From: Thermoflavifilum sp.
GTDB taxonomy: Bacteria; Bacteroidota; Bacteroidia; Chitinophagales; Chitinophagaceae
Reading direction: 5' to 3'
Assembly: GCA_023511875.1 (NCBI GenBank)
Contig: JAIMAQ010000001.1
Location: 310,001 to 374,000 of the forward strand
DNA: 64,000 nucleotides
The position numbers were made by a program, and so were the translations under genes. This document shows positions 15,694 through 24,761 of this stretch, piece by piece (within the stretch, counting starts at the first letter, position 1; each line of letters begins with the position of its first letter). Under the pieces are notes generated by a model that worked only from the letters and a program-made list of their open reading frames with translations, did not search any database and was not told the origin of the DNA.

Positions 15694-18576
15694 TTAAGCC
15701 ACTACATTCACCATTCGCCCTTTGACCACGATCACTTTTTTCACCGATTTTCCCTCAATCCATTTTTTAATCGTTGGATGTTGCAAAACTTGTTCCCGAA
15801 TAAGCTCATCTGGAGCATCGGCTGGAAATTGCATTTGGGCGCGGGTTTTTCCGTTAACAGCTATTGGATAGTTGAACAGTGATTCTTCGAGAAATTTTTC
15901 TTCTACTTTAGGCAATGCAGCTTTTGTGACCGATGTATCATGCCCCAAACGATGCCAGAGTTCTTCACAGATATGGGGAGCATATGGGCAAAGCGAGATA
16001 AGGAATGGTTCCAGGATAGCCCGTTTGTGGCAATGCAAATCGGTAAGGGTGTTTACGCAGATCATAAACTGGCTTACGGCAGTATTGAAAGAAAACCGCT
16101 CTGTATCCTCGATAACTTTTTTGAGGGTCTTGTGTAAAATTCGCCATTCATCGGGTGTGGGCTCTGTGTCCTGGATAAGCCATTGACCTTTTTCGTCGAA
16201 AAACAAGCGCCAAAGCTTTTTCAGAAACCGATGAACGCCTTCAATGCCTTGTGTGTCCCAGGGTTTACTTTGCTCAATAGGGCCGAGAAACATTTCATAC
16301 ATGCGGAAGGTATCGGCTCCGTACTGAGCCACCACATCGTCGGGGTTAACGGTATTGTATTTAGATTTAGACATTTTTTCTACTTCTACCCCACACACGT
16401 ATTTTTTAGCCTGAAAATATTTTGAGTCTGGCACATTGAGCCCGTCTTCGCAGAGCAGGATAGCTTGTGCAAATTCGGGTTTCCATTTTCGAAAAGTTTC
16501 GATTTGCAATTCGGTGCCGTTGACGATATTGACATCTACATGTAAGGGCGATAGGTGAAAGTTGGGGTCAATGTGAAGATGAGGTAAGATAGGTTGCAGA
16601 AGTTGTTGCAGGGTCTCGGCGCTCAATGATCCTTGTTGCCATTTTTCGAGATAACTATAAGAAAGGAGTATGGGATGGGGAAGGGGTTGATGGGTATCCA
16701 GTCGGTACACGAAGCGAGAGCTTCCCTGAATCATTCCCTGGTTGATCAGTTTTTTATAGGGTTCATCGAAGGGGATATATCCACGATCGTAAAGAAATTT
16801 GGTCCACATGCGGGAATAGAGCAGGTGGCCGACGGCATGCTCGGTACCGCCAACATACACATCTACTTGTCCCCAATATTCACTGGCTTCACGGCTACAG
16901 AATTCGTGGTCGTTATGGGGGTCCATATAGCGGAGGAAATACCAAGAAGAGCCTGCATATCCCGGCATGGTGTTGGTTTCCAGTTTGCGGGCTGTCCATT
17001 CTGGGAGGTTGGCCAGTGGGCCTTGTCCTTCTGGGCCTGGGCGGTAGCTTTCTACATAGGGCAATTCGAGTGGGAGAGACGATTCGGGCAGTGGTCGGGC
17101 GATGCCATTGTCCCACACGATAGGGAAAGGCTCGCCCCAGTAACGTTGCCTGCTGAAAGCTGCATCGCGCATCTTGTAGTTTACTTTGCGCTTACCGAGG
17201 CCTTTTTCTTCGAGTTTGCGAATCACCACTTCGATGGCGTCGCGCATCACCAAGCCATTCAGGAAATCACTGTTTTCCAGTATAGCCTCTTTTGTAGGGT
17301 TGGCATGTTGGCCATCATAATCCTTACCGATGATATTGGTGATGGGTAATTGAAAATGACGGGCAAAGCGGTGATCGCGTTCATCGCCACAGGGTACGGC
17401 CATGATAGCACCGGTGCCGTAGCCCACTAATACATATTCAGAGATCCAGATAGGTAGTGGCTTGTTATTAAACGGATGGAGGGCATAGCTACCCGTAAAG
17501 CAACCTGTAACACGCTTTTCAGCCATTCGTTCACGCTCGGTGCGGCTACGGGTGTATTCCAAATAGGCTTGTACTGCTTGTTGTTGATCGGGCGTGGTTA
17601 GGGTTTCTACCAGTGTGTGTTCGGGGGCCAATACCAGAAAATCTACACCAAATATGGTGTCGGGTCGGGTAGTAAATACTTCGATCTGGATGTCTTTTCC
17701 TTGTACGGGGAAGAAGATATTAGCGCCGTAACTTTTGCCGATCCAGTTGGTTTGCATTTCTTTCATGGCTTCGCTGAAGCCGATACGTTGAAGGCCTTCC
17801 AAGAGCCGATCGGCATACTCGGTGATCCGCAAATACCATTGGCGTAATCTTTTTTTGACTACTGGATAACCTCCACGCTCACTTACGCCATTGACAACTT
17901 CATCGTTGGCGAGTACTGTGCCTAGGGCTTCACACCAATTCACTTCACCCCAGCTGCAATAAGCCAGCCGGTAATGCATGAGGATATCTTCTTTTTCTTT
18001 TTCAGAAAATTTCTTCCACTCTTCGGCATTGAATCGAATATGCGGATCCCCTGGGCATTCGTGGTGTATGTTGCCTTCCCGTTCAAAAATAGCCACCAAG
18101 TTTTCGATGGGCTCTGCTTTTTGTGTATGTCGGTTAAACCAGCTTTTAAACAGTTGCAGAAAGATCCATTGCGTCCATCGGTAATATTTCGGATCTGAAG
18201 TATTGATTTCACGGTTCCAATCGTAGCAAAAACCAATTTGTTTCAGTTGCCGCTTAAAAGTTTCGATGTTTCGTTGGGTGGTAATGGCCGGGTGCTGGCC
18301 AGTTTCGAGGGCATATTGTTCGGCAGGCAGGCCAAATGCATCCCAGCCCATAGGATGTAATACCTGATATCCTTGCAGTTTTTTAAATCGGGCATAAATA
18401 TCCGAAGCAATATATCCGAGCGGATGACCCACGTGCAGCCCTGCACCACTCGGGTAGGGAAACATATCGAGTACGTAGTATTTGGGGCGCGAGAAATCGT
18501 TTTCTACTTGATAGGTCTGATGTTCATCCCAATATTGTTGCCATTTTTTTTCAATCTCTCTAAATGTGTATTCCAT
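15694..18576 (-). CDS. leuS: Leucyl-tRNA synthetase
   Basis: LeuRS charges tRNA-Leu. The class I motifs are present: HIGH-type HVGH (about residues 48-51) and KMSKS in VEKMSKSKYN in the C-terminal half. The CP1 editing domain lies between, with the TRPDTIFGVDF signature. At 960 aa it is about 100 residues longer than E. coli LeuRS (860 aa). The extra length sits in an insert after the first Rossmann half (about residues 145-185) and one before KMSKS with runs of His, Pro and Leu; such inserts are seen in other Bacteroidota. The C-terminal anticodon-binding and leucyl-specific domains are complete. A ~108-base leader with a hairpin precedes it. Confidence 0.96.
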   Translation of the reverse strand: MEYTFREIEKKWQQYWDEHQTYQVENDFSRPKYYVLDMFPYPSGAGLHVGHPLGYIASDIYARFKKLQGYQVLHPMGWDAFGLPAEQYALETGQHPAITTQRNIETFKRQLKQIGFCYDWNREINTSDPKYYRWTQWIFLQLFKSWFNRHTQKAEPIENLVAIFEREGNIHHECPGDPHIRFNAEEWKKFSEKEKEDILMHYRLAYCSWGEVNWCEALGTVLANDEVVNGVSERGGYPVVKKRLRQWYLRITEYADRLLEGLQRIGFSEAMKEMQTNWIGKSYGANIFFPVQGKDIQIEVFTTRPDTIFGVDFLVLAPEHTLVETLTTPDQQQAVQAYLEYTRSRTERERMAEKRVTGCFTGSYALHPFNNKPLPIWISEYVLVGYGTGAIMAVPCGDERDHRFARHFQLPITNIIGKDYDGQHANPTKEAILENSDFLNGLVMRDAIEVVIRKLEEKGLGKRKVNYKMRDAAFSRQRYWGEPFPIVWDNGIARPLPESSLPLELPYVESYRPGPEGQGPLANLPEWTARKLETNTMPGYAGSSWYFLRYMDPHNDHEFCSREASEYWGQVDVYVGGTEHAVGHLLYSRMWTKFLYDRGYIPFDEPYKKLINQGMIQGSSRFVYRLDTHQPLPHPILLSYSYLEKWQQGSLSAETLQQLLQPILPHLHIDPNFHLSPLHVDVNIVNGTELQIETFRKWKPEFAQAILLCEDGLNVPDSKYFQAKKYVCGVEVEKMSKSKYNTVNPDDVVAQYGADTFRMYEMFLGPIEQSKPWDTQGIEGVHRFLKKLWRLFFDEKGQWLIQDTEPTPDEWRILHKTLKKVIEDTERFSFNTAVSQFMICVNTLTDLHCHKRAILEPFLISLCPYAPHICEELWHRLGHDTSVTKAALPKVEEKFLEESLFNYPIAVNGKTRAQMQFPADAPDELIREQVLQHPTIKKWIEGKSVKKVIVVKGRMVNVVA

Positions 18577-18659
18577 AAGCGTCTTGGGTGTAAAAATGCA
18601 AAAATTATGTTTTTTACATTGAAATATGACTCATGCATGGTGGGAATCACTTGCTCATG

Positions 18660-18680
18660 AAGGCTTCAGTATTGAAGCTT
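18660..18680 (-). promoter_or_regulatory. Hairpin near the 5' end of the leuS leader
   Basis: Read on the minus strand, AAGCTTCA pairs with TGAAGCCTT (one bulged base) across a 4-base loop, starting just downstream of the -7 element at 18689-18696. No T-box sequence or leucine-codon-rich leader peptide is visible, so its role is unknown. Confidence 0.35.
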
Positions 18681-18688
18681 GATATGAG

Positions 18689-18696
18689 CAAAGATA
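18689..18696 (-). promoter_or_regulatory. -7 element (TATCTTTG) for leuS
   Basis: This exact TAnnTTTG match on the minus strand lies 112 bases upstream of the leuS ATG, in the divergent interval shared with ftsX. Confidence 0.5.
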
Positions 18697-18741
18697 AGCC
18701 AAACCCTGAATTTTTGTTATTTTCGCTCGCAAACGTTAAGC

Positions 18742-19611
18742 ATGCTTTTGGCTAAAGGGAGTACTCGCAAGGCAAGGCCTTCATATGTGATGTCGATCAT
18801 TGGTGTGGCATTGGTGCTTTTTTTTCTGGGCATAGTGGGATTGTTGTTTATCAATACCAGACAGCTTACCAGTTATTTCAAAGAAAATATTGAAGTTCAG
18901 GTTATCCTGCGTGATCAGGTAGATGATGCCACGGGTCGGGCATTGAAAGATAGTTTAGCGCAAATGCCTTTTGTAAAAGCCATTGAATATGTGAGTAAGG
19001 ATGAGGCCTATCGTCGTTATGTTCAGCAAACTCACGACTCTGCACAGAATCTGTTGGGTTATAATCCGTTGTATGCCAGTATCAATTTCAAGGCACATGC
19101 GGCTTATGTGAATAGCGACAGCCTGAAGCGCATCAGTGCTATGCTTGAGCAGATGCCTCAAGTGAGGGAAGTATTTTATCAACAGGGTTTAGTAGATCAG
19201 CTCGATCAGAATATGCGTCGCATTGGGCTTGTGTTTTTGTCGTTGAGCATTTTATTGACACTGGTGGTGATTATTTTAATTGATAATACCATTAGGTTGG
19301 CCATGTTTAGCAATAGATTTCTCATCAAGACCATGCAAATGGTGGGAGCCACACGTTGGTTTATAGCTCGACCGTTTGATAGACGCAGCATTTGGAATGG
19401 CTTGCTGAGTGCAGTTTTGGCGATCCTGGGAATTGTATTGGTGATTTATGCTGCTGAGCAAGTATTACCCGAATTGCGGGTTTTGCAAAACAATGTACAA
19501 TTGGCCATCCTATTTGCATGCCTGATTGCAGCGGGCATCTTCATTTCGTTGATTAGCACACATCGTGCGGTAATGAAATACTTACGCACTCGGGTAGATG
19601 ATTTGTATTAA
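18742..19611 (+). CDS. ftsX: Cell division protein FtsX
   Basis: FtsX is the membrane partner of the FtsE ATPase; the pair controls peptidoglycan hydrolases at the division site. The protein (289 aa) has an N-terminal helix (about residues 15-38) followed by a ~130-residue periplasmic domain (NIEVQVILRDQVDD onward). Three C-terminal helices follow, with the FtsX-specific cytoplasmic loop IRLAMFSNRFLIKTMQMVGATRWF. ftsE is not adjacent. A 7-of-8 -7 element (TATTTTCG, 18718-18725) precedes it. It is followed by DUF3098 and uppP, a block I recall from other Chitinophagaceae. Confidence 0.93.
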   Translation: MLLAKGSTRKARPSYVMSIIGVALVLFFLGIVGLLFINTRQLTSYFKENIEVQVILRDQVDDATGRALKDSLAQMPFVKAIEYVSKDEAYRRYVQQTHDSAQNLLGYNPLYASINFKAHAAYVNSDSLKRISAMLEQMPQVREVFYQQGLVDQLDQNMRRIGLVFLSLSILLTLVVIILIDNTIRLAMFSNRFLIKTMQMVGATRWFIARPFDRRSIWNGLLSAVLAILGIVLVIYAAEQVLPELRVLQNNVQLAILFACLIAAGIFISLISTHRAVMKYLRTRVDDLY

Positions 19612-19648
19612 CCAAATCTCTTCTTATCTTGCACGCAAAGCATAGCTC

Positions 19649-19942
19649 ATGGCAAAGCAATTGTCGCGCATTCCCGCTCAAAAAAAGTTACCGCGCACAC
19701 AGCGCCCATTTTTATTTGATCGCACCAATTATATGATCATGTTGATAGGGCTTGTTGTGTTTATCATTGGGTTGTTGCTCATGGTAGGGGGTAAAAGCCC
19801 TGATCCCAATCAATTTTATCCGCAAGAGATATATAGTTTTCGGCGCATCACGTTGGCACCCATCGTGATTATTCTCGGGCTGGTGATCGAGGTGTTTGCT
19901 ATTATGAAGAAGCCTTCAGGATCTCAATCGGAAAAAGTTTAA
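19649..19942 (+). CDS. DUF3098 small membrane protein
   Basis: This 97-residue protein has a basic N-terminus and two membrane helices (about residues 28-48 and 68-88). Between them is a short loop with GGKSPDPNQF and YSFRRITLAP, which fits the DUF3098 family of Bacteroidota. Its function is unknown. It lies 37 bases after ftsX and 18 bases before uppP on the same strand, so it is probably co-transcribed with cell-envelope genes. Confidence 0.85.
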   Translation: MAKQLSRIPAQKKLPRTQRPFLFDRTNYMIMLIGLVVFIIGLLLMVGGKSPDPNQFYPQEIYSFRRITLAPIVIILGLVIEVFAIMKKPSGSQSEKV

Positions 19943-19960
19943 CCTTATCCCCCGGGTTTT

Positions 19961-20758
19961 ATGAATTTTTGGCAAGCGGTTATTTTAGGCATCATTGAGG
20001 GGATTACCGAGTTTTTGCCCATTTCTTCGACGGGGCATATGATTATTGCCAGTTCATGGATGGGTATTGATCGGCTGGCATTCACCAAAATGTTTGAAGT
20101 GGCTATTCAATTAGGGGCTATTCTCTCGGTGGTAATACTTTACTGGCGAAAGTTTTTTGATCGGGGGCGATTGGCTTTTTATCGGAAAATCATATTGGGC
20201 ACCGTTCCTGCTTTGATCATTGGTTTTTTATTTGCCCCGGTGATTGATCGATTGCTAGATAGCCCGCTTACAGTGGGAATCATGTTACTTGTGGGAGGTA
20301 TAGTGTTGATTTGGGTAGATGAGTGGTTTGGAGAACCCAAGGTTTATCAGGAAGAGCAGATGAGCGTATGGCAAGCCATACGCATTGGTTTTTGGCAATG
20401 CTTAGCGATGATTCCTGGCGTAAGTAGAAGTGCGGCTGCTATTATTGGGGGGCTCCAGCAAAGACTTTCTCGCGAATTAGCGGCCGAGTTTTCATTTTTC
20501 CTGGCAGTGCCTACTATGGCGGCTGCTACCGGATATAAATTGTTGCAAGCCTACCTTCATCAGCCACAACTCATTAGCGAAGGGCATTATCTTTATTTGT
20601 TGCTGGTGGGCTCAGCGGTAGCTTTTGTTGTTGCATTGATGGCTATTCGGTTTTTCATTCAATACTTACAACACCATACCTTTCGGATATTTGGTTATTA
20701 TCGGATTTTGGTAGGTATAATTGTATTGATTCTGGTTTGGAAAGGAGTTTTGACTTAA
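19961..20758 (+). CDS. uppP: Undecaprenyl-diphosphatase (BacA/UppP)
   Basis: UppP dephosphorylates undecaprenyl diphosphate to recycle the lipid carrier for peptidoglycan and O-antigen synthesis, and gives bacitracin tolerance. The protein (265 aa) is polytopic, with the two catalytic motifs EGITEFLPISSTGHM (about residues 13-27) and PGVSRSAAAIIGG (about residues 150-162). The length is normal. It is the last gene of the ftsX-DUF3098-uppP run and ends 14 bases before the convergent alanine dehydrogenase gene. Confidence 0.96.
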   Translation: MNFWQAVILGIIEGITEFLPISSTGHMIIASSWMGIDRLAFTKMFEVAIQLGAILSVVILYWRKFFDRGRLAFYRKIILGTVPALIIGFLFAPVIDRLLDSPLTVGIMLLVGGIVLIWVDEWFGEPKVYQEEQMSVWQAIRIGFWQCLAMIPGVSRSAAAIIGGLQQRLSRELAAEFSFFLAVPTMAAATGYKLLQAYLHQPQLISEGHYLYLLLVGSAVAFVVALMAIRFFIQYLQHHTFRIFGYYRILVGIIVLILVWKGVLT

Positions 20759-20772
20759 ATTGTATCTACAGC

Positions 20773-21993
20773 TCATCCCTTCACAGCCAGTAAAAGTTCC
20801 AGATCGGTATATTTCAACTTGAAACGTTCGCTGAGGTGAAAATTGGTAAGTGCTCCTTTGTAGATATAGATACCGTTTCGCACGCCTCTTTTGATCCAGA
20901 CCAAGTTATCAAATCCTCCTTCATCACCAGCACTAAGGAGCAAGGGCATGATTACGTTGCTGATGGCTTGAGAAGCCGTTCGTGAAAAAGCCGAGGGGAT
21001 GTTGGGCACACAGTAATGGATGACATCATATTTTTTGAACACTGGATTTTCTAAAGAAGTAACTTCTGAAGTTTCGAAGCAACCGCCACGGTCTATACTC
21101 ACATCCACGATCACGGAGCCTGCTTTCATGTTTTTCACCATTTCTTCGGTGACGACGATGGGTGTGCGGCCGCTTTGTGAAGAAAGTGCGCCCACAGCCA
21201 CATCGGCCATTTTGAGTTGTTCGGAAAGCGTTTTAGGTTCAATGACCGAGGTATATACTCTTACGCCAATATTGGTTTGCAAGCGTTTGAGTTTATAAAT
21301 ATTGTTGTCAAACACTTTTACTGAAGCGCCCAAGGCCAGGGCTGTGCGGGCAGCATATTCTGCCACCACGCCAGCACCAATGATCACTACTTCGGTAGAA
21401 GGAACACCCGATATGCCTCCCAACAATACACCTTTTCCTTTTTGTGGGTTGCCCAGGTAATGAGCGGCTATTAGCATCACGGCGCTTCCGGCTATTTCAC
21501 TCATTGAACGCACTATGGGGAATGTACCGGCATCGTCTTTCAGGTTTTCGAAGCTCAGCGCGGTGATGCGTTTTTGCATCATTCGTATCAGGTGTTCGGC
21601 TTTCAAAATAGGCAGATGGATGGGCGAAATCACAATTTGCCCTGGGTGTAGCAGTTCTAATTCTTCGCTGCTCACGGGCGCAGATTTGACAATGATATCG
21701 GCCTGGAAAACATCTTTTTTGTTAAATAAAATTTCTGCTCCAGCTTCGGCATAATCGGCATCATAAAAATGGGAACGTTCACCAGCTGCATGTTCAATAA
21801 CCACTCGATGGCCATTATTGACCAAAACCGCTACGGCTCCTGGCACCAAGCCAATTCGGTTTTCATGAAAAGCATCTTCCCTGGGTATCCCAATATGAAG
21901 TTGTGCAGAATTATTTTTAACCGCAAGCACTTCTTCTTGCGGGGTGAGACCAGGAAAGGCATGCCCGCCATGTGAAACGGTGCGTGATTCCAT
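20773..21993 (-). CDS. ald: Alanine dehydrogenase (AlaDH/PNT family)
   Basis: This is an NAD-dependent oxidoreductase of 406 aa. It has the N-terminal family motif GIPREDAFHENRIGLVPGAV with the substrate-binding Arg, then RMMQKRITALSFENL. The Rossmann motif is VVIIGAGVVAEYAARTALALGA, and SVIVDVSIDRGGCFET and the C-terminal HYCVPNIPSAFSRTAS signature complete it. The C-terminal motif favours alanine dehydrogenase over transhydrogenase subunit alpha; it converts alanine to pyruvate and ammonia or the reverse. An N-terminal ~30-residue extension is longer than in classical Ald. It lies downstream of tsaE, separated by a terminator-like hairpin. Confidence 0.9.
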   Translation of the reverse strand: MESRTVSHGGHAFPGLTPQEEVLAVKNNSAQLHIGIPREDAFHENRIGLVPGAVAVLVNNGHRVVIEHAAGERSHFYDADYAEAGAEILFNKKDVFQADIIVKSAPVSSEELELLHPGQIVISPIHLPILKAEHLIRMMQKRITALSFENLKDDAGTFPIVRSMSEIAGSAVMLIAAHYLGNPQKGKGVLLGGISGVPSTEVVIIGAGVVAEYAARTALALGASVKVFDNNIYKLKRLQTNIGVRVYTSVIEPKTLSEQLKMADVAVGALSSQSGRTPIVVTEEMVKNMKAGSVIVDVSIDRGGCFETSEVTSLENPVFKKYDVIHYCVPNIPSAFSRTASQAISNVIMPLLLSAGDEGGFDNLVWIKRGVRNGIYIYKGALTNFHLSERFKLKYTDLELLLAVKG

Positions 21994-22009
21994 ATGTTGT
22001 GGGTATCAA

Positions 22010-22043
22010 AAAATAAATAAAGCACTTTCCGCAAGGGGAAGTG
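22010..22043 (-). terminator. Terminator-like hairpin after tsaE
   Basis: On the minus strand the arms 22043-22036 and 22030-22023 form eight pairs including one G-U. A T-rich stretch (CTTTATTTATTTTTT) follows. It lies directly after the tsaE stop and before the alanine dehydrogenase start. Confidence 0.5.
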
Positions 22044-22508
22044 TCATGGGTCATTGCTCAAAGATAATAAAACCTCGTGGGTAGGCATCGCCTTAAGCAT
22101 TCTTTTTTGTGAATCGAGCATGTACATGTATAGATGCACGGTGTCATGAGGTAGCAAGAGCTGGATGAGTGCTGGCCATTCGATTAAACATATTCCCGGA
22201 CGGTATAGGCAATCTTCTACTCCTGCTTGGATAGCTTCATCGATAGTTTTTAGCCTGTATAAATCGATATGATAAATCAATTGTCGCTGACCTTGATCGT
22301 TTATATAGCTGTATTCGTTGATGAGAGAAAAGGTGGGGCTACTTACGACTTCTTGAACTCTTTTTTGTGAGCACATGGCCTGAATAAGGGTGGTTTTCCC
22401 TGCACCCATTTCCCCATAGAAAGCCATTACGTGAGCTTGTTGAAGCTGGTTCCAGCAAAACCGGGCTGCGCGATCAATCTCTGCAAGATCATACACGAAT
22501 CGTTCCAT
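22044..22508 (-). CDS. tsaE: tRNA threonylcarbamoyladenosine biosynthesis ATPase TsaE
   Basis: TsaE is the P-loop ATPase that works with TsaB and TsaD to make t6A37 in ANN-decoding tRNAs. The protein (154 aa) shows Walker A GEMGAGKTTL (about residues 34-43), the switch motif SSPTFSLINEY and IYHIDLYRL. The C-terminal IEWPALI motif is typical of this family. ATG 22508 is used; a TTG two codons upstream is less likely. The tsaB and tsaD genes are not in the window. Confidence 0.94.
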   Translation of the reverse strand: MERFVYDLAEIDRAARFCWNQLQQAHVMAFYGEMGAGKTTLIQAMCSQKRVQEVVSSPTFSLINEYSYINDQGQRQLIYHIDLYRLKTIDEAIQAGVEDCLYRPGICLIEWPALIQLLLPHDTVHLYMYMLDSQKRMLKAMPTHEVLLSLSNDP

Positions 22509-22566
22509 ATACAAATTTTACAAGCTTATGTACAAAGATGATAATTATTGTGCTTCTGGAGGAGGC

Positions 22567-22574
22567 TAATTTTG
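22567..22574 (+). promoter_or_regulatory. -7 element (TAATTTTG) for the copper ATPase gene
   Basis: This is an exact TAnnTTTG match, 35 bases before the ATG at 22610, in the interval divergent from tsaE. I see no clear copper-responsive operator. Confidence 0.5.
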
Positions 22575-22609
22575 CACAATCTTAATGTGGGTTAAAATTT
22601 TTATTCGCT

Positions 22610-24724
22610 ATGGAAACGGTTAGTTGTAAGGTGGAAGGCATGTCGTGCAGCAGTTGCGTGAACAATATTACCCATTATCTAGAAAAAGCTGGAATGGAAG
22701 ATGTGATGGTGAGTTTAGCTACTGGCGATGTACAATTTCGTGCTCCACATGCGGTTGAACTAGACCGTATTTGGAAGGGGATTGAGCAAATGGGCTATCG
22801 AGTAGTTGAGGAAGATCGAGCTGCTGTGCGGCAAAAGAAGATTTTAGATGATCCGTTAGCAGTAAAATGGTTAGTTAGCCTGGTTTTTACTATTCCTTTG
22901 CTATTGCACATGTGGGTTTCTTGGAGTTGGCTGCATCTTGCCTGGGTACAGGCATTGTTGTGTACGCCCGTAATGGTGATGGGGCTTTCGCATTTTGGCA
23001 AAGGGGCCTGGCATGGGCTACGCAATGGTACGGCAAACATGGATGTGTTGATTACCTTGAGCGCCATAACGGGTTATGTGTATAGCCTTGTCGTTTGGCT
23101 CTGGCTTGGATCGCATCAACCTTTGTATTTTGAAGCACCAGCTTCCATCTTCAGTTTTGTGTTATTGGGAAGCTGGTTAGAACAGAAGGCCGTAAAGCGC
23201 ACGGCTTCTGCCGTTGAAGATCTCTTACGCCTACAAGTCGCCCGTGCTTATCGTATCGATCCTTTGAGTGGTGAGGTAGAAGAAGTAGATAACCGCAAGT
23301 TGCAGGTAGGTGATCAGATATGGATTCGGGAAGGAGATCAGGTACCCGCCGATAGTGAGGTGTTGATGGGTGAGGCCTGGGTAAATGAATCGCTAGTTAC
23401 GGGTGAAAGTCGGCCCGTGTGGAGGCAGGTAAGCGATGCATTGATTGGGGGTACTATCTTAGAGAGAGGTTCGGTACGAGCTCGGGTAAAAGCAGTAGGC
23501 CAGCAAAGTGTTTTAGGTAAAATGATCGCCTTGGTAAAACAGGCCCAGTCGCGCAAGCCAGCAGTTCAACGTGTGGCCGACCGTATCAGCGCAGTTTTTG
23601 TACCCGTAGTAGTTGGGGTCGCTTTATTGACCGCAGTGCTGAGCCTGGCTGTTTTTCATGTTTCGCTTTTTACTGCATTATTAAGGGCCATGGCGGTATT
23701 GGTAATTGCCTGTCCGTGTGCCATGGGGTTGGCTACTCCAGCTGCGATCATGGTGGGTCTCGGCAGAGCTAGTAAAAAAGGCATCCTGATCAAAGATCCG
23801 GATGTGTTCGAAAAAAGTCGCCGATTAAATACCCTGGTCTTCGACAAAACAGGTACGCTTACGCAAGGCGAAATTGTCATTACCGATTGGAAATGTTGGG
23901 ATATTTCTGAACAGACCTTTCAATCTATAGTAGCATCACTCGAGCGGCACTCGTCGCATCCAATTGCAAAAGCCATTGAAACTGCCTGGGGGAAGCAATC
24001 TGCATTTACTTTCAGTAAGGTGCAAGAACATAAAGGTTGGGGAATGGAAGGAATAGGCGAAGATCAGCAAATTTATCGCCTCGGCCAGGCTCGATGGTTT
24101 AAAGATGAGGTTATTTTACCACCCAATCATGATTTGTATTTGGTGAAAAATAATGTTTGTATAGGTTGGATAGATCTGCATGATCGGGTAAGAGAAGAGG
24201 CCAAGCAAGTGTTGCCCTTGCTGAAAAAACAAGGATATCGTTTGGTGCTGCTGAGTGGAGATAGGCGCGACAATTGTGAAGTAGTAGCCAAAGAATTGGG
24301 AATAGATGAGATATATGCCGAGCAAACGCCTGAAGGCAAGCAACAAGTGTTGCGAAAGCTAATGGATTCTGGTGCCACAGTAGCCATGATAGGTGATGGT
24401 ATTAACGATGCCCCGGCATTGGCAGTTGCTGATATGAGTATTGCTGTAGCCCAGGCTTCATCGATAGCTATGCAAGCGGCCAGTATCGTATTGCTAGGTG
24501 GCGATTTGCATCAGCTGCCGTGGGCTTTATCTTTGGCACGGCATACTTATCAGACAATTCGCGAGAATTTACTTTGGGCATTGGCCTACAATGTTATCGC
24601 CATTCCAGCGGCAGCAATAGGCGCTTTGGGCCCCATCATTGCTGCTTTTTCGATGGGATTCAGCGATCTGGTATTAGCATTCAACTCATTACGCTTATAT
24701 ACCAAAAAAATTCTCCCATCCTGA
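22610..24724 (+). CDS. copA: Copper-translocating P1B-type ATPase
   Basis: This is an ion pump of 704 aa. A single N-terminal heavy-metal-associated domain has the Cys pair in GMSCSSC (Cys13, Cys16). The membrane motif CPC is at residues 368-370, TGES at about 264, the phosphorylated Asp412 in DKTGTLT, the SHPIAKA histidine motif, and GDGINDAPAL. The CPC and the YN pair in the next-to-last helix point to Cu(I). The last helix reads MGFSD where CopA usually has MxxSS, so one expected Ser is Asp. Detoxification export is most likely; delivery to an oxidase (CcoI/CtpA type) cannot be excluded. No metallochaperone or regulator is adjacent. Confidence 0.9.
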   Translation: METVSCKVEGMSCSSCVNNITHYLEKAGMEDVMVSLATGDVQFRAPHAVELDRIWKGIEQMGYRVVEEDRAAVRQKKILDDPLAVKWLVSLVFTIPLLLHMWVSWSWLHLAWVQALLCTPVMVMGLSHFGKGAWHGLRNGTANMDVLITLSAITGYVYSLVVWLWLGSHQPLYFEAPASIFSFVLLGSWLEQKAVKRTASAVEDLLRLQVARAYRIDPLSGEVEEVDNRKLQVGDQIWIREGDQVPADSEVLMGEAWVNESLVTGESRPVWRQVSDALIGGTILERGSVRARVKAVGQQSVLGKMIALVKQAQSRKPAVQRVADRISAVFVPVVVGVALLTAVLSLAVFHVSLFTALLRAMAVLVIACPCAMGLATPAAIMVGLGRASKKGILIKDPDVFEKSRRLNTLVFDKTGTLTQGEIVITDWKCWDISEQTFQSIVASLERHSSHPIAKAIETAWGKQSAFTFSKVQEHKGWGMEGIGEDQQIYRLGQARWFKDEVILPPNHDLYLVKNNVCIGWIDLHDRVREEAKQVLPLLKKQGYRLVLLSGDRRDNCEVVAKELGIDEIYAEQTPEGKQQVLRKLMDSGATVAMIGDGINDAPALAVADMSIAVAQASSIAMQAASIVLLGGDLHQLPWALSLARHTYQTIRENLLWALAYNVIAIPAAAIGALGPIIAAFSMGFSDLVLAFNSLRLYTKKILPS

Positions 24725-24761
24725 TGGCGAAACTTATTCCCAAAACTCTTTTCTTTGGGGC

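Noticed and set aside
16633-17349. 238-codon frame opposite leuS
   Set aside because: It covers conserved LeuRS sequence on the other strand and shows no motif or promoter of its own.
18577-18741. T-box or leucine attenuator before leuS
   Set aside because: No T-box core sequence, no leader peptide with leucine codons, and no terminator stem.
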